NCBI GenBank assembly: GCA_017619615.1 | Contig: JAFZRY010000020.1 | Span: 1 to 64,000 of the forward strand | Length of the DNA: 64,000 nt | Reading direction: 5' to 3' | DNA from: Lachnospiraceae bacterium | GTDB lineage: Bacteria; Bacillota; Clostridia; Lachnospirales; Lachnospiraceae | Shown here: one piece after another, positions 17,567 to 27,259 of the stretch | Position numbering within the stretch: the first letter of the stretch is position 1 | How the letters are laid out: every line of letters begins with the position of its first letter | The notes under the pieces: model-generated | The model's input: only the letters and a program-made list of their open reading frames with translations | Told to the model about the DNA's origin: nothing | The model's database searches: none | Program-made: the position numbers and the translations under genes

Positions 17567-20500
17567 ATGTATAAAAAAGTCCCTACCGATCAGAATTTTG
17601 TTTCCCGCGAGCAGGAAGTCCTGAAATTCTGGAAGGAAAACCACATCTTCGAGAAGTCCGAGGAGGGCCGCAAGGACCGCCCGTGCTACACCTTCTATGA
17701 CGGCCCGCCCACGGCCAACGGCAAGCCGCATATCGGCCACGTGGAGACCCGCGTGATCAAGGACATGATCCCGCGCTACCGCACCATGAAGGGCTACTAC
17801 GTGCCGCGCAAAGCCGGCTGGGATACCCACGGCCTGCCCGTGGAGCTGGAAGTGGAAAAGGCGCTGGGCTTGAATGGCAAGGAACAGATCGAAGAGTACG
17901 GCATCGAGCCGTTCATCCAGAAGTGCAAGGAATCGGTCTGGAAATACAAGGAAATGTGGGAGCGGTTCTCGGACATGGTCGGTTTCTGGGCTGACATGGA
18001 CAACCCCTACGTGACCTATCACGACGAATATATCGAGTCCGAATGGTGGGCCCTGTCCGAGCTGTGGAAGAAGGGACTGCTGTACAAGGGCTTTAAGATC
18101 GTCCCCTACTGCCCGCGCTGCGGCACGCCGCTGTCCACCGCGGAAGTCTCCCAGGGCTACAAGCTGGTCAAGGAGCGCTCCGCCGTCGCCCGCTTCAAAG
18201 TGAGGGGCGAGGACAACACGTACTTCCTGGTATGGACCACCACCCCCTGGACGCTGCCGTCCAACGTGGCGCTCTGCGTGAACCCGAACGAGAATTACGT
18301 AAAGGTCTACGTGCCGGCCGAGGACAGGAATTACATCCTGGCGGAAGCGCTGCTGAACGTGATCAGGACCAAGGACGGCGACCCTGCTCCGGAGATCCGG
18401 GAGCGCTGGGCCGGCAAGGAACTGGAATACAAGGAGTACGAGCCGCTGTTTGACTTCACGGGGAAATTCGTGGCGGAGCAGCGGCAGGAGAAGGCGTTCT
18501 ACGTGACGTGCGACAATTACGTCACCATGACCGACGGTACCGGCATCGTGCACATCGCGCCGGCCTTCGGCGAGGACGACGCGAACGTCGGCCGCCACTA
18601 CGGCCTGCCCTTCGTCCAGTTCGTGGACGGCAAGGGCGAAATGACGAAGGAAACCCCGTACGCGGGCCTGTTCGTCAAGAAGGCGGACATGGTGATCCTG
18701 CAGGATCTGGAAAACGCCGGCCTGCTGTATGAGGCGCCGAAGTTCGAGCACGAATATCCGCACTGCTGGCGCTGCGACACGCCCCTGATCTATTACGCCC
18801 GCGACTCCTGGTACATCCGCGAAAGCGATTACAAGGACGCGCTGGTAAAGAACAACAACACCGTCAACTGGCTGCCCGAAGCCATCGGCTCCGGCCGTTT
18901 CGGCAACTGGCTGGAGAATATCCAGGACTGGGCCATTTCCCGCAACCGCTACTGGGGCACGCCCCTCAATATCTGGGAGTGCGGCTGCGGCCACCGCGAA
19001 TGCATCGGGAGCCGCGCGGAACTGGCGGAGAAGAGCGGCGATCCGGCGGCGGCGACGATCGAACTGCACCGGCCGTACGTGGACGGGATCACGATCCCGT
19101 GCCCGAAGTGCGGCGGGACCATGCACCGCGTCCCCGAAGTCATCGACTGCTGGTTCGACTCCGGCGCCATGCCCTTCGCGCAGCATCACTATCCGTTTGA
19201 GAATCAGGACAAATTCGCGCAGCAGTTCCCGGCCGCGTTCATCTCCGAAGCGGTCGACCAGACGCGCGGCTGGTTCCATTCGCTGATGGCGGAAGGCACG
19301 CTGCTGTTCGACAAATCCCCGTACGAAAACGTCATCGTGCTGGGCCTGGTACAGGACAAGAACGGCCAGAAGATGAGCAAGTCCAAGGGCAACGTCGTGG
19401 ACCCGTTCGACGCGCTGGCGAAGTACGGCGCGGACGCGATCCGCTGGTATTTCTACAACAGCTCCGCCCCCTGGCTGCCCAAGCGCTTCTCCGAAGAAGC
19501 CGTGCTGGAAGGCCGCTCCAAATTCATGAGCACGCTGTGGAACAGCTATGCGTTCTACACGCTGTACGCGGAGATCGATCAGTTCAATCCCGCGGACTAT
19601 ATGACAAACGGCAAGTGGGAACCGAAGGACCTGCCGGTCATGGACCGCTGGCTGCTGTCTAAACTGAATACCCTTATTCTGACCGTGGACAATGCGCTGG
19701 ACGAATACCATGTCACCGAGGCGTCCCGCGCGCTGGCCGCGTTCGTGGAGGAACTCTCCAACTGGTACGTGCGCCGCTGCCGCGAGCGCTACTGGGCGCC
19801 GGGCATGGAGCAGGACAAGATCAACGCGTACATGACGCTGTTTGAAGCGCTGCGCACGGTCAGCCTGCTGTCCGCGCCGATGGTCCCGTTCATGACCGAG
19901 GCCATCTACCAGAACATCATCCGGCCGGTGATCCCGGGCTCGGAGGAGAGCATCCATCTGTGCGATTATCCGGTCGCGGACGAGAGCCTGATCGATCCCG
20001 CGCTGGAAGCGGACATGGACCACGCCGTGAAGCTGGTCGAAATGGGCCGCGCGGCCCGCAACGAGGCCGGCGTGAAGAACCGCCAGCCGCTGTCCCGCAT
20101 GCTGGTCAAGGCGCCGTTCGCGCTGAGCCAGTACTACGACGACATCATCGCGGAAGAACTGAACGTCAAGAAACTGGAGTTCACGGACAACGTAGAGAAC
20201 CTCATCGACTACTCCTTCAAGCCGCAGATGCGGACCCTCGGCCCGCGTCTGGGCAAGCTGCTGGGCGAAGTCAAAAAGCAGCTGGAGCAGATCGATGGCG
20301 CGGCCGCCATGGCGCAGCTTAAGAGCACCGGCAAACTGACGCTGGGTCTGTCCGCCGGCCCGGTGGATCTGACGGAGGACGACCTGCTGATCGCGGTGAG
20401 CCAGAAGGAAGGCTTCACCTCCAACCAGGACGGCGACTGCACGGTGGTGCTGGACACCTCCCTGACGCCGGAACTGATCGAGGAAGGCTTCGTGCGCGAG

Positions 20501-20737
20501 ATCGTCAGCAAGGTTCAGACCATGCGCAAGGAGGCCGGCTTCGAGGTCGTGGACCGCATCCGGCTCTCGCACCAGGGCAATGAGGTGATCGAAGGCATCT
20601 TCGCACGCAAGGGCGGCGTGATCGCCGCGGAAGTGCTGGCGGAGGAACTCGTGAGCGGCGAGGCCCGCGGCTTTACCAAGGAATGGAACATCAACGGCGA
20701 GACCGTGACACTGGGAGTGGAAAAATGGCAGAATTGA
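17567..20737 (+). CDS. ileS: Isoleucyl-tRNA synthetase
   Basis: The 1,056-residue class I enzyme charges tRNA-Ile. It shows the HIGH-type motif (PHIGHVETR), the Ile/Val-family GWDTHGLPVE, WTTTPWTLPSN in the editing domain, ISRNRYWGTP, and KMSKSKGN. The length and sequence style resemble the eukaryote-like IleRS2 group, which is often mupirocin-tolerant (inference). The ATG has GGAGAGG upstream; the frame is open further upstream only because it crosses the leader. It is first in an operon with glgP, whose start overlaps its 3' end by 13 nt. Confidence 0.97.
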   Translation: MYKKVPTDQNFVSREQEVLKFWKENHIFEKSEEGRKDRPCYTFYDGPPTANGKPHIGHVETRVIKDMIPRYRTMKGYYVPRKAGWDTHGLPVELEVEKALGLNGKEQIEEYGIEPFIQKCKESVWKYKEMWERFSDMVGFWADMDNPYVTYHDEYIESEWWALSELWKKGLLYKGFKIVPYCPRCGTPLSTAEVSQGYKLVKERSAVARFKVRGEDNTYFLVWTTTPWTLPSNVALCVNPNENYVKVYVPAEDRNYILAEALLNVIRTKDGDPAPEIRERWAGKELEYKEYEPLFDFTGKFVAEQRQEKAFYVTCDNYVTMTDGTGIVHIAPAFGEDDANVGRHYGLPFVQFVDGKGEMTKETPYAGLFVKKADMVILQDLENAGLLYEAPKFEHEYPHCWRCDTPLIYYARDSWYIRESDYKDALVKNNNTVNWLPEAIGSGRFGNWLENIQDWAISRNRYWGTPLNIWECGCGHRECIGSRAELAEKSGDPAAATIELHRPYVDGITIPCPKCGGTMHRVPEVIDCWFDSGAMPFAQHHYPFENQDKFAQQFPAAFISEAVDQTRGWFHSLMAEGTLLFDKSPYENVIVLGLVQDKNGQKMSKSKGNVVDPFDALAKYGADAIRWYFYNSSAPWLPKRFSEEAVLEGRSKFMSTLWNSYAFYTLYAEIDQFNPADYMTNGKWEPKDLPVMDRWLLSKLNTLILTVDNALDEYHVTEASRALAAFVEELSNWYVRRCRERYWAPGMEQDKINAYMTLFEALRTVSLLSAPMVPFMTEAIYQNIIRPVIPGSEESIHLCDYPVADESLIDPALEADMDHAVKLVEMGRAARNEAGVKNRQPLSRMLVKAPFALSQYYDDIIAEELNVKKLEFTDNVENLIDYSFKPQMRTLGPRLGKLLGEVKKQLEQIDGAAAMAQLKSTGKLTLGLSAGPVDLTEDDLLIAVSQKEGFTSNQDGDCTVVLDTSLTPELIEEGFVREIVSKVQTMRKEAGFEVVDRIRLSHQGNEVIEGIFARKGGVIAAEVLAEELVSGEARGFTKEWNINGETVTLGVEKWQN

Positions 20738-23175
20738 AAATCGATAAAACGATCCTGAAGCAGCGCATCCAGGAATTCCTGAAGCTGCAGATGGTCTCCT
20801 CCATCGAAGAGGCCACGCCGGAGCAGATCTACATGGCGATGTCCATGGCCCTCAAGGAGCAGTTCATGGACGCCTGGACCGAGACGCAGAAGCGCGTCAA
20901 GGCCGAGGACCGGAAGATGGTCTACTACATGTCCATGGAGTTCCTGATGGGCCGCGCGCTGGGCAACAACCTGATCAACCTGGGTGCGCAGGACGCCGTA
21001 AAGGAGATCCTGGACGAGTACGGGATCGACCTGAACGTCATCGAGGACCAGGAACGCGACTGGGCGCTGGGCAACGGCGGTCTGGGCCGGCTGGCGGCCT
21101 GCTTCCTGGATTCCCTGGCCTCCCTGGGCTATCCGGCCTACGGCTGCGGCATCCGCTATAAATACGGCATGTTCCGCCAGAAGATCGAAAACGGCTTCCA
21201 GAAGGAAGTCCCGGACGACTGGCTCAAGTACGGCAACCCGTTCGAAGTCCGCCGCGCCTATCACACCAAGGAGATCCGCTTTGGCGGCTACACCCGCGGC
21301 GAATACGACGAAAACGGCCGCGTGCGCTTCTTCCACGAAGGCTATTATTCGGTGCTGGCCGTGCCGTACGACATGCCTGTGGTGGGCTACAAAAACGGCA
21401 TCATCGACACCCTGCGCATCTGGAGCGCGGAGCCCGTGGAGCAGCTGGAACTGGCCTCCTTCGACGCGGGCGACTACGCGGGCGCGGACGCCGCCAAGAA
21501 CACGGCGGAGACCATCTGCAAGGTGCTCTATCCGAACGATAACCACTACACCGGCAAGGAACTGCGCCTGAAACAGCAGTACTTCTTCGTATCCGCCACG
21601 CTGCAGCGCGCGGTGGAGCGCTACATGGAAACGCACGACGACATCCACGGCCTGCCGGATAACGTCTGCATCCAAATGAACGACACGCACCCCGCCGTCT
21701 CCGTGGCGGAACTGATGCGCATCCTGCTGGACGATTACGACCTGGAGTGGGACGAGGCCTGGGCCATCACGACGAAGACCTGCGCCTACACGAACCACAC
21801 CATCATGGCGGAAGCGTCGGAGAAATGGCCCATCGACCTGTTCTCCCGCCTGCTGCCGCGCATTTACCAGATCGTGGACGAGATCAACCGCCGCTTCGTC
21901 AGCGAGATCCGCCGCCGTTATCCCGGCGACGAGAGCAAGATCCGGAACATGGCCATCCTGTACGAAGGCCAGGTGCGGATGGCGCCGCTCGCGATCGTGG
22001 GCAGCTACTCCGTCAACGGCGTGGCCGAACTGCATACGGAGATCCTGGAAAAGCGCGAATTCAAGGATTTCTTCGAAATGATGCCGGAGAAATTCAGCAA
22101 CAAGACCAACGGTGTGACCCAGCGGCGCTTCCTGCTGCACGGCAATCCGCTGCTGTCCGAGTGGATCACCCGCCATATCGGCTCCGGCTGGATTACCGAC
22201 CTGGATCAACTCAAGGGCCTGCTGCCGCTGGCGGCGGATCCCGCGGCGCGGCGCGAATTCATGGCCATCAAGCGCCAGAACAAGCTGCGCCTGGCGGAGT
22301 ACATCCGTGAGAACAACGGCATCGAAGTCAATCCGGACTCCATTTTCGACGTCCAGGTCAAGCGCCTGCACGAATACAAGCGCCAGCTGCTGAACATCCT
22401 GCACGTGATGTATCTGTATAACAAACTGTCGGATTTCCCGGACATGCCGTTCGTGCCGCGCACGTTCATCTTCGGCGCGAAGGCGTCGTCGGGGTATAAG
22501 CTGGCCAAGCTGACTATCAAGCTGATTAACAGCGTGGCGGACGTCGTGAACAACGATCCGCGCATCCAGGACAAGCTGAAAGTGGTCTTCATCGAGGACT
22601 ATCGGGTGTCCAACGCGGAGATCATCTTCGCGGCCAGCGACGTCAGCGAGCAGATCTCCACTGCGTCCAAGGAAGCCAGCGGTACCGGCAACATGAAGTT
22701 CATGCTGAACGGCGCACTGACCCTGGGCACCATGGACGGCGCCAACGTGGAGATCGTGGAGGAAGTCGGCCGTGAGAACGCTTTCATCTTCGGTATGAGC
22801 GCGGCCGAAGTCATGGCGCACGAACACTACCGCGACTACGATCCCGTCGCCGTCTTCCGTGAAAACGACGAACTGCGCCGCGTCGTGATGCAGCTCGTGA
22901 ACGGCTTCTACAGCCCGGACGATCCGGACCTGTTCCGCCCGCTGTACGATTCCCTGCTGACCGACAAGATCAACGGCCGCGCTGATATTTACTTCACGCT
23001 GCTCGATTTCGCGTCCTACGCGCAGGCGCAGGAGGCTGTCGAAGCCGCCTACCGCGACCGCGAGAGATGGGCCGCCATGGCCATCCGCAACGTCGCCTGC
23101 AGCGGCAAGTTCTCGTCCGACCGGACGATCGAGGAATATGTAAAAGATATCTGGCATCTGGAAAAGATGGTGTGA
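20725..23175 (+). CDS. glgP: Glycogen/maltodextrin phosphorylase
   Basis: This 816-residue PLP enzyme splits alpha-1,4-glucans with phosphate to give glucose 1-phosphate. The PLP-lysine motif is EASGTGNMKFMLNGA (Lys near residue 658), and GNGGLGRLAACF is the conserved N-terminal segment. Its start lies inside the end of ileS, with GGAG just upstream, so translation is coupled. It sits between two synthetase genes under a T-box, which is odd for a carbohydrate enzyme. Its product could feed the phosphosugar mutase encoded at 13473. Confidence 0.96.
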   Translation: MAELKIDKTILKQRIQEFLKLQMVSSIEEATPEQIYMAMSMALKEQFMDAWTETQKRVKAEDRKMVYYMSMEFLMGRALGNNLINLGAQDAVKEILDEYGIDLNVIEDQERDWALGNGGLGRLAACFLDSLASLGYPAYGCGIRYKYGMFRQKIENGFQKEVPDDWLKYGNPFEVRRAYHTKEIRFGGYTRGEYDENGRVRFFHEGYYSVLAVPYDMPVVGYKNGIIDTLRIWSAEPVEQLELASFDAGDYAGADAAKNTAETICKVLYPNDNHYTGKELRLKQQYFFVSATLQRAVERYMETHDDIHGLPDNVCIQMNDTHPAVSVAELMRILLDDYDLEWDEAWAITTKTCAYTNHTIMAEASEKWPIDLFSRLLPRIYQIVDEINRRFVSEIRRRYPGDESKIRNMAILYEGQVRMAPLAIVGSYSVNGVAELHTEILEKREFKDFFEMMPEKFSNKTNGVTQRRFLLHGNPLLSEWITRHIGSGWITDLDQLKGLLPLAADPAARREFMAIKRQNKLRLAEYIRENNGIEVNPDSIFDVQVKRLHEYKRQLLNILHVMYLYNKLSDFPDMPFVPRTFIFGAKASSGYKLAKLTIKLINSVADVVNNDPRIQDKLKVVFIEDYRVSNAEIIFAASDVSEQISTASKEASGTGNMKFMLNGALTLGTMDGANVEIVEEVGRENAFIFGMSAAEVMAHEHYRDYDPVAVFRENDELRRVVMQLVNGFYSPDDPDLFRPLYDSLLTDKINGRADIYFTLLDFASYAQAQEAVEAAYRDRERWAAMAIRNVACSGKFSSDRTIEEYVKDIWHLEKMV

Positions 23176-23187
23176 CAGGAGGGCCTT

Positions 23188-25902
23188 ATGAGAGACATGG
23201 AAAAAACCTACAGCCCCGCCGGGATCGAAGATAAGCAGTACGCCCGCTGGGAGAATAACGGCTATTTCAAGGCGGACGCGAAGTCCCCGAAGAAGCCCTA
23301 TACCATCGTCATGCCGCCGCCCAACATCACGGGTCAGCTGCACATGGGCCATGCCCTGGACAACACGCTGCCGGATATCCTGATCCGCATGAAGCGCATG
23401 CAGGGCTTCGAAACGCTGTGGCTGCCGGGCACGGACCACGCGTCCATCGCCACGGAAGCGAAGGTGGTGGAGTCCATGCGGGAGGAAGGCCTCACCAAGG
23501 ACATGCTGGGTCGCGAAGGCTTCCTGGAGCGCGCCTGGGCGTGGCGTGAAAAATACGGCACGCGCATCGTCCGGCAGCTCCGCAAGCTGGGCTGCAGCTG
23601 CGACTGGGACCGCGAGCGCTTCACGATGGACGAGGGCTGCTCGCACGCGGTGAAGACCGTGTTCGTGAAGCTGTACGACGAAGGCCTCATCTACCGCGGC
23701 AACCGCATGGTGAACTGGTGCCCCAGCTGCCGCACGTCGATCTCCGACGCGGAAGTGGAGCATGAGGAGCAGGACGGCTTCTTCTGGCATCTGCTGTATC
23801 CGGTGAAAGAGACCGGCGAGATGCTGGAACTGGCGACCACGCGCCCGGAGACCATGCTGGGCGATACCGCCGTGGCCATCAACCCGGAGGATCCGCGCTA
23901 CGCGCACCTGCACGGCTGCCACGTGATCCTGCCGCTGCTCAATAAAGAACTGCCGATCGTGCTGGACGAGCACGCCGACATGGAAAAGGGCACCGGCGTG
24001 GTGAAGATCACCCCCGCCCACGATCCCGACGACTTTGAAGTGGGCAACCGCCACGACCTGCCCCGCGTGCGCGTCCTGACCTACGACGGACGCATGACCG
24101 GCGCGGCGGAAGCGGCGGAAGCGGCCGAGCTCCTGGCCTCCGGCCGGGCGGCGCAGGGCGAACCGTCGGTCCTGGACTGCGGCAAATACGCGGGCATGAC
24201 CGCGAAAGAAGCCCGGAAGGCCATCGTGGCCGACCTGGAAGCCGGCGGCTACCTGAAGAAGGTCGAGCCCCTGAAGCACGAAGTGGGCACCTGCTACCGC
24301 TGCCACACCACCATCGAACCCATGGTGAGCAAGCAGTGGTTCGTGCGGATGGTCCCGCTCGCGGAACCGGCCATTAAGACCGTGGAAGACGGCAACATCC
24401 GCTTCGTTCCGGAGCGTTTCACCAAGATGTATCTGAACTGGATGAACAACACCCGCGACTGGTGCATTTCCCGCCAGCTCTGGTGGGGCCACCAGATCCC
24501 GGCCTGGTACTGCGACGACTGCGGCGAGACCGTCGTGGCCGCGGAAGCGCCTTCGGTGTGCCCGAAGTGCGGCGGCACGCATCTGACCCAGGATCCGGAC
24601 ACGCTGGATACCTGGTTCTCCAGCGCCCTCTGGCCCTTCTCCACGATGGGCTGGCCCGAGGACACCGAGGACATGCGCCGCTTCTATCCCACGGACGTGA
24701 TGGTGACCGGCTACGACATCATCGGCTTCTGGGTGAGCCGCATGATCTTCTCCGGCCTGGCCTACACGGGCAAGGACCCGTTCCACACCGTGCTGATCCA
24801 CGGCATCGTGCGCGACGACAAGGGCCGGAAGATGAGCAAGTCCCTGGGCAACGGCATCGACCCGCTCGAAGTCATCGAAAAGTACGGCGCGGACGCCCTG
24901 CGCATGATGCTCGTCACCGGCAACTCGCCGGGCAACGACATGCGTTTCTACTGGGAGCGCGTCGAAGCGAGCCGTAACTTCATTAATAAAGTCTGGAATG
25001 CGTCCCGCTTCATGCTGATGAATATCGACGGCATGGAGAGAAGAGCGGTGTCCGAAGTGGCGCTGCAGGACGAGGACAAGTGGATCCTGTCCCGCCTGAA
25101 CGAAGTCATCCGCGAGGTGACGGACAACATCGAGCGCTACGAGCTCGGCATCGCGCTGCAGAAGATCTACGACTTCGTTTGGGAAGAATTCTGCGACTGG
25201 TACATCGAAATGGTGAAGCCGCGCTTCTACGGCGAAAGTGAAGCCGCTTCCAAGGAGGCCGCCGCCGCCACGCTGTACCACGTGCTGCGCAACGCGCTGA
25301 AGCTGCTGCACCCGTTCATCCCATTCGTGACTGAGGAGATCTACGGCTACCTGGAGACGGGCGAGGAAACCATCATGCGCTCCGCCTGGCCGCAGCCCGA
25401 TCCCGCGCTGGACTTCCCGGAGGAAGAGCAGCGAATCGCCTGGGCGAAAGACGTGGTGAAGGCCGTGCGCCAGATCCGCGTGGACATGCAGGTGGCGCCG
25501 TCTAAAAAGGTGCACCTCACGCTGGTGAGCGAAGACGCGAAGGTGCGTGAGAGCCTCGAAAAGAGCGGCGGCTTCATCCGCTCCCTGGCCAACGCCTCCG
25601 GCCTCGCCGTGCAGGCGGATAAGACCGGCATCCCGTCCGACGCCGTCAGCGCCGTGACCCCCGCTTCCACGCTGTTCATCCCCATGGACGAACTCGTGGA
25701 CAAGGCGAAGGAGATCGACCGCCTCACCGGCGAACTGAAGCGTCTCACCGGCGAGCTCGCCCGCAGCCGCGGCATGCTCGGCAACGAGCGCTTCCTCAGC
25801 AAAGCGCCGCAGGCGAAGATCGACGAGGAAAAGGCGAAACTGGATAAATATGAAAAGATGTTCCGCGAAGTGGAAGAGCGCTTGGTGCAGCTGAAAGGCT
25901 GA
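23188..25902 (+). CDS. valS: Valyl-tRNA synthetase
   Basis: The 904-residue class I synthetase charges tRNA-Val. It has PPPNITGQLHMGHA (HIGH region), LPGTDHASIATE, ATTRPETMLGDTA in the editing domain, KMSKSLGN and a C-terminal coiled coil (tRNA-binding arm, about 830-900). A GGAGG site lies 7 nt before the ATG, 12 nt after glgP. It is the last gene of the operon, and the leader's apparent Val specifier suits this gene better than ileS. Confidence 0.97.
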   Translation: MRDMEKTYSPAGIEDKQYARWENNGYFKADAKSPKKPYTIVMPPPNITGQLHMGHALDNTLPDILIRMKRMQGFETLWLPGTDHASIATEAKVVESMREEGLTKDMLGREGFLERAWAWREKYGTRIVRQLRKLGCSCDWDRERFTMDEGCSHAVKTVFVKLYDEGLIYRGNRMVNWCPSCRTSISDAEVEHEEQDGFFWHLLYPVKETGEMLELATTRPETMLGDTAVAINPEDPRYAHLHGCHVILPLLNKELPIVLDEHADMEKGTGVVKITPAHDPDDFEVGNRHDLPRVRVLTYDGRMTGAAEAAEAAELLASGRAAQGEPSVLDCGKYAGMTAKEARKAIVADLEAGGYLKKVEPLKHEVGTCYRCHTTIEPMVSKQWFVRMVPLAEPAIKTVEDGNIRFVPERFTKMYLNWMNNTRDWCISRQLWWGHQIPAWYCDDCGETVVAAEAPSVCPKCGGTHLTQDPDTLDTWFSSALWPFSTMGWPEDTEDMRRFYPTDVMVTGYDIIGFWVSRMIFSGLAYTGKDPFHTVLIHGIVRDDKGRKMSKSLGNGIDPLEVIEKYGADALRMMLVTGNSPGNDMRFYWERVEASRNFINKVWNASRFMLMNIDGMERRAVSEVALQDEDKWILSRLNEVIREVTDNIERYELGIALQKIYDFVWEEFCDWYIEMVKPRFYGESEAASKEAAAATLYHVLRNALKLLHPFIPFVTEEIYGYLETGEETIMRSAWPQPDPALDFPEEEQRIAWAKDVVKAVRQIRVDMQVAPSKKVHLTLVSEDAKVRESLEKSGGFIRSLANASGLAVQADKTGIPSDAVSAVTPASTLFIPMDELVDKAKEIDRLTGELKRLTGELARSRGMLGNERFLSKAPQAKIDEEKAKLDKYEKMFREVEERLVQLKG

Positions 25903-25947
25903 GGCGGCTTCCGCCGGAGGAACGGACCGGGGCGAAATGCTCCGCAG

Positions 25948-25974
25948 GGGCCGATGTTTCATCGGCCCTGTTTT
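25948..25974 (+). terminator. Terminator of the ileS-glgP-valS operon
   Basis: GGGCCGATG (25948-25956) pairs with CATCGGCCC (25960-25968) around TTT, followed by TGTTTTG. Confidence 0.87.
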
Positions 25975-25993
25975 GTTGGCCGATTAATTTGAA

Positions 25994-26041
25994 AAAAAGC
26001 AACTAAATTTAGTTGCTTTTTGTTTGGAGCCGTGGTATTAT
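25994..26041 (+). promoter_or_regulatory. hicAB promoter overlapping a perfect 28-bp palindrome
   Basis: The sequence 25994-26021 is a perfect palindrome without spacer (AAAAAGCAACTAAA and its reverse complement). The likely -35 TTGCTT (26013-26018) lies in its right arm, and the -10 TATTAT (26036-26041) follows at 17 bp. It may be the operator for HicB autoregulation, a second terminator with a T-tract, or both. Confidence 0.65.
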
Positions 26042-26060
26042 GTAGACGGAGGAATTACCG

Positions 26061-26318
26061 ATGGGACAGAAAGAAAAACTCATCCAACGATTGTTGTCAA
26101 TGCCGGCAGACTTCAGTTTTGAGGAAGCGGTGCGATTGCTGGAATATCTGGGCTGTTCTTTGCAGAATAAAGGAAAAACCAGCGGTTCCCGTGTGATGTT
26201 TTTCCATAAGGAGAAAGGTATAAAAATCATTTTGCATAAGCCGCACGGCAGGAAAATGCTTCTGGCTTATCAAGTGAAGCAGATCATTGATTTATTGAAT
26301 CAGGAGGGACTGCTGTGA
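26061..26318 (+). CDS. hicA: HicA-family mRNA interferase toxin
   Basis: The 85-residue protein has the HicA double-stranded-RNA-binding fold pattern: an N-terminal helix, SFEEAVRLLEYLGC, KTSGSRVMFFH, then IILHKPHGR and a final helix. In classical HicA the residue after GS is the catalytic His; here it is Arg, with His in FFH and LHKPH nearby, as in a recognised longer subgroup. The toxin would cleave mRNA on the ribosome unless bound by HicB. GGAGG lies 8 nt before the ATG, and the gene overlaps hicB by 4 nt. Confidence 0.88.
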   Translation: MGQKEKLIQRLLSMPADFSFEEAVRLLEYLGCSLQNKGKTSGSRVMFFHKEKGIKIILHKPHGRKMLLAYQVKQIIDLLNQEGLL

Positions 26319-26656
26319 ACAACACGATGGAATACAAAGGTTACGTGGGAAGTGTGGAGTTTTCCCAAAAAGACAGCCTTCTTTACGGGAAAGTCCTGGG
26401 AATCCGCTCATTAGTTTCCTATGAAGGTTCGTCAGTCGAAGAACTTATCAAAGACTTTCATGAAGCAGTGGACGAGTATCTGGCCGCCTGCGCGCAGGAA
26501 GGCACGGAACCCGAACAGGCCTATAAAGGAAGCTTCAACGTACGTCTTGGCAGTGATCTTCACAGAAGAGCCGTCATTTACGCCCTGTCACACGGTCAGA
26601 CGCTGAACAGCCTGGTAGAAGAAGCTGTCAGAGAAAAAATAACATACGGAGAATAA
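26315..26656 (+). CDS. hicB: HicB-family antitoxin
   Basis: The 113-residue protein has the partly degraded RNase-H-like HicB domain ([28 protein letters not shown]) followed by a ribbon-helix-helix-type tail ([26 protein letters not shown]). It should neutralise HicA and repress its own promoter, for which the palindrome at 25994-26021 is a candidate site. Confidence 0.9.
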   Translation: MNNTMEYKGYVGSVEFSQKDSLLYGKVLGIRSLVSYEGSSVEELIKDFHEAVDEYLAACAQEGTEPEQAYKGSFNVRLGSDLHRRAVIYALSHGQTLNSLVEEAVREKITYGE

Positions 26657-26667
26657 GGAGGTATCCC

Positions 26668-27129
26668 ATGTTTTTACAGATCGGCATCCCGGCGCCGGAT
26701 TTCACGCTGCCGGACAAGGACGGAAAACCCGTGAGCCTGTCGGACTTCCGGGGCAAAAAAGTCGTGCTGTATTTCTACCCGAAGGATAACACCCCGGGCT
26801 GCACCCGCCAGGCCTGCGCGTTCGCGGCGCGGTATGAAGGATTCAAGGCCAAAAACGTGGCGGTGATCGGGATCAGCAAGGATTCCGTGGCGTCACACCA
26901 GCGGTTCGCGGAAAAGTACGGGCTGCCGTTCGTGCTGCTCGCAGATCCGGAGCGGCAGGCCATCGAAGCGTACGGCGTCTGGCAGGAGAAGAAGAATTAC
27001 GGCAAGGTCAGTATGGGCGTCGTGCGCTCCACATACATCATCGATGAGCAGGGGATCATTGAAAAAGTGATGCCCAAGGTGAAGCCGGACACGAATGCGG
27101 AGGAGATCCTGGCGTATCTGGGAGAGTGA
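26668..27129 (+). CDS. bcp: Thioredoxin-dependent peroxiredoxin (Bcp/PrxQ)
   Basis: This 153-residue cytosolic peroxidase reduces hydroperoxides. The peroxidatic Cys is in [11 protein letters not shown], with the resolving Cys five residues later, the PrxQ arrangement. APDFTLPD and the family length agree. A strong AAGGAGG site lies 12 nt after hicB, so it may be co-transcribed with the toxin-antitoxin pair. Confidence 0.93.
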   Translation: MFLQIGIPAPDFTLPDKDGKPVSLSDFRGKKVVLYFYPKDNTPGCTRQACAFAARYEGFKAKNVAVIGISKDSVASHQRFAEKYGLPFVLLADPERQAIEAYGVWQEKKNYGKVSMGVVRSTYIIDEQGIIEKVMPKVKPDTNAEEILAYLGE

Positions 27130-27259
27130 ACGGACGGCAGGTCTACTTGAAGTTTTTCGGATTTTTTCAAAAAGCCGCTCCGCATGTGTGACCGAACATG
27201 AAAAAAGGGCAGATGACAGGTGAAAGGCCTTTTAATTTTTATGGGAAGGAGGGGGACCT

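Noticed and set aside
20515-25962. 1,815-codon antisense open frame opposite glgP and valS, and similar long antisense frames elsewhere
   Set aside because: They are shadows of strongly GC3-biased genes on the other strand. Their translations are His/Arg/Val/Gln-rich without domains.
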